From Planctomycetales bacterium (GTDB lineage Bacteria > Planctomycetota > Planctomycetia > Isosphaerales > Isosphaeraceae): a stretch of 37,347 nucleotides of DNA. The stretch is taken from assembly GCA_027451885.1 (NCBI GenBank), contig DAIDHX010000061.1, positions 1-37,347 of the forward strand, in the 5' to 3' direction. Each line of letters starts with the position of its first letter. The first letter of the stretch is position 1. This document shows positions 34,140 through 37,347 of the stretch, piece after piece. The position numbers and the translations under genes were made by a program. The notes under the pieces were generated by a model that did not search any database, was not told where the DNA came from, and saw only the letters and a list, made by a program, of their open reading frames with translations.

Positions 34140-34170
34140 CAAATCGATCCTGATCGCGAAGCAAGCGCGG

Positions 34171-35388
34171 TTAGAGCTCGATCGCCGAAGCACCTTCGGC
34201 CGTGCGACAGACATGAACAAGCGGGTCCAGCCCACTCGCCTGATTGTATCTCGCCTTGACCGATTCCGCGAAGGGCTCGGCCAGATCCGCCCGCACCAGG
34301 TTGATGGTACAGCCGGCCCAGCCCGCGCCCGACAGTTTGCCGCCGATAAAGCCGGGCGATTCGCGTGCGGACTCAATCAGGAGATCGAGGGCCTGGGAGC
34401 TGTTCTCGAAATCCTCGCGGCTCGAAGCGTGCGACTCGGACATCAACCGCCCAAAGGTCGCCAGGTCACCCGCCTCGAGCGCATGTGCCCCGCGCTGAAC
34501 TCGATCGTTTTCGGAGAGGACATGCCGCGCCCGCTTCCAGCGCGCGGTTTCGGGCTCCTCCCGGTGGGCGGAAAGCTCCTCGAGCCTGAATTCCGAAAGC
34601 CGCTCGGCACCTCGGCCTGTGAGCTGCCGGAGCCGGTCGAGCCCAGCCTCGCACTCACCGCGGCGAATGTCGTACATCCCATCCGCCAGCCGCCTCGATG
34701 TACGCGAGTCGCACACCACAAGCGCAACCTCGCCGAGCGGAATCCGCCGCGTCTCATACGTCGAGCAATCGAGATACACCGCGTGATCCTTGCGCCCGAA
34801 CAGGCACGAAACCTGGTCCAGCAGCCCCGATCCCACCCCCACAAATTCGTTCTCGGACCGATTCAGGACCCGCGCCAGCGCAAATCGACCGGCATCCGTC
34901 CGCAGACCAGGGTACTCATCCCCAGCCGGCGGCCGAATCACGCCCAGCGAAAGCAAGAACGCCCCAAGCGCCGATTGCAAACTCGCCGAGCTCGAAAGCC
35001 CCGCGCCCAGCGGCACATCCCCAATCACAAAGGCGTTGAAACCACCCTCAAAACCACCGCAGGTCGCGGCCATCGCCCAGCAAACCCCACGCACATACGT
35101 CGTCCACGATGACCTCGGACCCGCCTCGATCGCGCCGAGTCCAAATTCATCCACCCCATCGAAATGGGCGGACGCCACGCGAGCCACACGCTCCGGGCTC
35201 GGGCCGCCCACGATGATCGTCTCGCGATCAATCGCCGCGGCCATCACCAGCCCGCCGTTATAGTCGGTGTGATTGCCCAGAAGCTCGACCCGCGCAGGGG
35301 CGCGGGCCAAAACCCGGGGCGCAGAACCATAAAGCGCCTGGAACCGGTCGCAAGCCTCGCGGATGCGCACGCTCAAGGCGCCTGGCAT
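34171..35388 (-). CDS. galK: Galactokinase (GHMP kinase family)
   Basis: 405 residues from the ATG at 35388, with GAGG 9 nt upstream; a GTG one codon earlier is equally possible. GalK motifs: RVELLGNHTDYNGG (about 33-46), the GHMP ATP loop PLGAGLSSSASLQSALG, and the C-terminal SGAGWAGCTINLV. It phosphorylates galactose at O1 in the Leloir pathway. No galT or galE is nearby, so a related sugar substrate is possible. It starts 22 bp after the end of metK on the same strand. Confidence 0.9.
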   Translation of the reverse strand: MPGALSVRIREACDRFQALYGSAPRVLARAPARVELLGNHTDYNGGLVMAAAIDRETIIVGGPSPERVARVASAHFDGVDEFGLGAIEAGPRSSWTTYVRGVCWAMAATCGGFEGGFNAFVIGDVPLGAGLSSSASLQSALGAFLLSLGVIRPPAGDEYPGLRTDAGRFALARVLNRSENEFVGVGSGLLDQVSCLFGRKDHAVYLDCSTYETRRIPLGEVALVVCDSRTSRRLADGMYDIRRGECEAGLDRLRQLTGRGAERLSEFRLEELSAHREEPETARWKRARHVLSENDRVQRGAHALEAGDLATFGRLMSESHASSREDFENSSQALDLLIESARESPGFIGGKLSGAGWAGCTINLVRADLAEPFAESVKARYNQASGLDPLVHVCRTAEGASAIEL

Positions 35389-35410
35389 CACTGTGGACCT
35401 CGTTCGCGGG

Positions 35411-36607
35411 TCAAACGATCGTCGAGGTCTGGGTCAGCGCGTTCGCGGCCTCACGCAGAACGTTGGCCTTGTCGGTCCGCTCCCAGGTGAACTCTGGCTC
35501 CGACCGGCCGAAGTGCCCGCCCGACGCCGTCTTGCGATAGATCGGCCGCAGCAGGTCAAGATGCTTGATAATCCCCGCCGGCGTGAGCTTGAAGTGCTTC
35601 CGCAGCAGGTCGGCGATCAGGAGATCCGGAAGCTGGCCCGTGCCCTGGGTGTCAACGTGCACGCTCACCGGCTCGGAGACCCCGATCGCATACGCAAGCT
35701 GGATCTCGCAGCGCTCCGCCAGGCCCGAGGCCACCACGTTCTTGGCAAGATGACGCGCCATGTACGCCGCCGAACGGTCCACCTTGGTGGGATCCTTGCC
35801 GCTAAACGCGCCGCCGCCATGCCGGCCCATGCCGCCATAGGTATCCACAATGATCTTCCGGCCCGTCACGCCCGAATCGCCGTGCGGACCGCCAATCACA
35901 AAATTCCCCGTCGGATTGATGTGGAACTTGATCTTGTCGCCCACCAGGTCCGCCGGAAGCACCGGCTTGACCGCCTCGTTCAAAATCGACTCCACAATCT
36001 CACCGTGGCTGATCCCCGGATCGTGTTGCGACGAAACCACAACCGTGTCAATTCGCAACGGCGTGAACCCGTCGTACTCGATCGTCACCTGGCTCTTCGA
36101 ATCGGGCCGAAGCCACGGAATCGCCTTCTCCTGCCGCAGCTCGGTCAGCCGTGCGATAATCCGGTGCGCAAGCGCGATCGGCAACGGCATCAGCTCCGGC
36201 GTCTCGTTGCACGCAAACCCAAACATCATCCCCTGATCGCCCGCGCCGATCTCCTTGCCCGCGCCCGAGTCCTCATCCACCCCACGCGCAATGTCCGGCG
36301 ACTGCTTCCCAAGCGCAACCATCACCGCACACGTCGTCGCGTCAAAACCCATGTCGCTCGATGTGTAGCCAATCTCCCGCACAATCCTCCGCACGACCGC
36401 GGGATAATCCACCATCGCCTTCGTCGTGATCTCCCCCGCCAGGCACACAAGACCCGTGGTGAGAAGCGTCTCGCACGCAACCCGGGCGAGCGGATCTTGC
36501 TCCAGAATCGCGTCAAGAACGCCGTCGGAGATCTGGTCAGCCATCTTGTCGGGATGGCCCATCGAAACAGATTCGCTTGTGAATAGATAACGATCTGATT
36601 GGTTCAC
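35411..36607 (-). CDS. metK: S-adenosylmethionine synthetase
   Basis: 398 residues from the GTG at 36607, which has GAGG 8 nt upstream; the frame stays open to another GTG at 36640 without a ribosome site. Signature blocks: [21 protein letters not shown] near the N-terminus (given in pieces; the common E before GHPDK is M here), [16 protein letters not shown], and the glycine loop [18 protein letters not shown]. It makes S-adenosylmethionine from methionine and ATP. No SAM riboswitch was recognised in the leader. Confidence 0.97.
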   Translation of the reverse strand: MNQSDRYLFTSESVSMGHPDKMADQISDGVLDAILEQDPLARVACETLLTTGLVCLAGEITTKAMVDYPAVVRRIVREIGYTSSDMGFDATTCAVMVALGKQSPDIARGVDEDSGAGKEIGAGDQGMMFGFACNETPELMPLPIALAHRIIARLTELRQEKAIPWLRPDSKSQVTIEYDGFTPLRIDTVVVSSQHDPGISHGEIVESILNEAVKPVLPADLVGDKIKFHINPTGNFVIGGPHGDSGVTGRKIIVDTYGGMGRHGGGAFSGKDPTKVDRSAAYMARHLAKNVVASGLAERCEIQLAYAIGVSEPVSVHVDTQGTGQLPDLLIADLLRKHFKLTPAGIIKHLDLLRPIYRKTASGGHFGRSEPEFTWERTDKANVLREAANALTQTSTIV

Positions 36608-37100
36608 GGAAAGGGCCTCGCTTGCCAGTCGCGGGATCACAAGGGGTCAACACAACTCAAGGGACGCTCATCCGCGCCTTGGCGGTCCTGGAGCATTCAC
36701 TTTCGCGAATCGCCAGTTTAACAAGCCAGAGCCGCTTTCTTGAAGCGGAGTTGAACGAAAACTTCAAATCGCCCGCAAGGGGTTGGTCCCTGGTCGCTGA
36801 TCCGGGCTCCTGTCCGTGCTCGCGCGGCCCCCGCACGCACGCCCCTGCTGGTCAATCACTGCCCCTCGCCAGCCGCTGGGTTACTCCTTCCCTTTCCGCC
36901 CGCGGTCTGTGGGGCGTGCCCGACTCGTCCAGACGCCACTCCCGGATCGGGATCTCCCTTGCGGTCGTTGATCTAAACCGCGGCTAGACCCTTGCGATTC
37001 AAATCAAGGATCGCTGCCCGATTAGCCTCGTCCTCGCCGAAAGACCCGCAAAAAGTATGAGACAAGCAATACGAATGGCCTTCCACGACGTGATCCGAGA
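36608..37100. other. Region upstream of metK, no gene seen
   Basis: No credible gene on either strand. A small hairpin CCGCTT-TCTTG-AAGCGG sits at 36732-36748, inside what would be the metK leader if RNA starts further upstream. No -35/-10 pair with good spacing was found. Confidence 0.45.
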
Positions 37101-37104
37101 GCGC

Positions 37105-37347
37105 GCGCTTCGGGCTCGCATCGGCACTGACAACGCGATGGCGGCGAGGGCGGACCAGGCACGAATTCGCGAACGAGCGTGCGCTTCGGGCTCGTATTGA
37201 CACTGGTAACTACGAGCCCGAAGCGCGCGCGAGTGTGTCTGATTTAGCGTGGCGGATTGCAGGTGAGAGGCGGATCGGGACGGCCAGGCGGGCAAGACGG
37301 ACGAGCGTACGCAACGAGCTTGTATTGGCACCGATTACGCGATGGCG
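37105..37347. repeat. Dispersed GC-rich repeat with a perfect 16-bp inverted repeat
   Basis: The core GCGCTTCGGGCTCG occurs at 37105-37118 and 37181-37194, and inverted at 37213-37226. The arms 37181-37196 and 37211-37226 are perfectly complementary over 16 bp around a 14-nt loop. A second shared element, ACGCGATGGCG preceded by a similar T/C-GGCAC tract, follows the first copy (37121-37143) and ends the window (37325-37347). Open frames across it are repeat-driven and not coding. It looks like an intergenic repeat family. Confidence 0.7.

Noticed and set aside
36608-36800. SAM riboswitch upstream of metK
   Set aside because: Only one small hairpin is visible; none of the known SAM riboswitch cores could be recognised by eye. 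A covariance-model scan would settle it.
36973-37331. Minus-strand frames with repeated YxPEAHARS-like peptides
   Set aside because: The peptide repeats simply translate the DNA repeat; no independent coding evidence.

Overview
The window looks like the chromosome of a planctomycete, possibly from the Isosphaeraceae/Gemmatales side, although the genus cannot be fixed from sequence alone. The evidence is high GC content, an FHA plus Ser/Thr kinase fusion, a DUF5658 protein with a zinc ribbon, a sigma factor preceded by several helix-turn-helix modules, an EF-Tu with a rewritten switch I ([13 protein letters not shown]), and many secreted proteins of unknown function.

Left part (1-12,860). The window opens inside a Y1/REP-associated-type transposase gene. 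It is followed at once by an imperfect tandem array of about 90-bp palindromic repeats that runs into the start of a small BamE-like membrane protein gene. Next come a PA0069-type radical SAM protein, a convergent DUF5658 protein, a small lipoprotein, and a minus-strand block: an FHA/zinc-ribbon/kinase protein and two distantly similar secreted proteins in tandem. After about 750 bp of non-coding DNA come an unusual sigma-70 family factor and, 3 bp downstream, a DUF72 protein.

Core part (12,900-28,560). This is the conserved translation/transcription super-locus: tRNA-Thr(TGT), tRNA-Tyr(GTA), tRNA-Gly(TCC), tRNA-Thr(GGT), tuf, rpmG, tRNA-Trp(CCA), secE, nusG, rplK, rplA, rplJ, rplL, rpoB, rpoC. 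The first four tRNAs and tuf have the same order and anticodons as the E. coli thrU-tyrU-glyT-thrT-tufB operon, and a good sigma-70 promoter lies just upstream. The rpoB-rpoC junction is odd. It is a gap of more than 500 bp that holds a possible small ORF with a Shine-Dalgarno sequence (SD), whose stop codon lies in the loop of a convincing intrinsic terminator with a T7 tract.

Right part (28,600-37,347). Minus strand: a secreted clan-A-type glycoside hydrolase and, upstream of it, a GT4 glycosyltransferase with its own promoter. Then a plus-strand PhoU-like protein, and a minus-strand run metK, galK, DUF2784. The last 700 bp hold no convincing gene but contain a dispersed repeat with a perfect 16-bp inverted repeat.

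The most noteworthy items are the terminator and small ORF between rpoB and rpoC, the sigma factor with three HTH modules and no region 3, the transposase/palindromic-repeat association (with a missing catalytic tyrosine position), the EF-Tu G-motif changes, and the rifampicin-pocket substitutions in RpoB. No complete new defence or mobile system was found.
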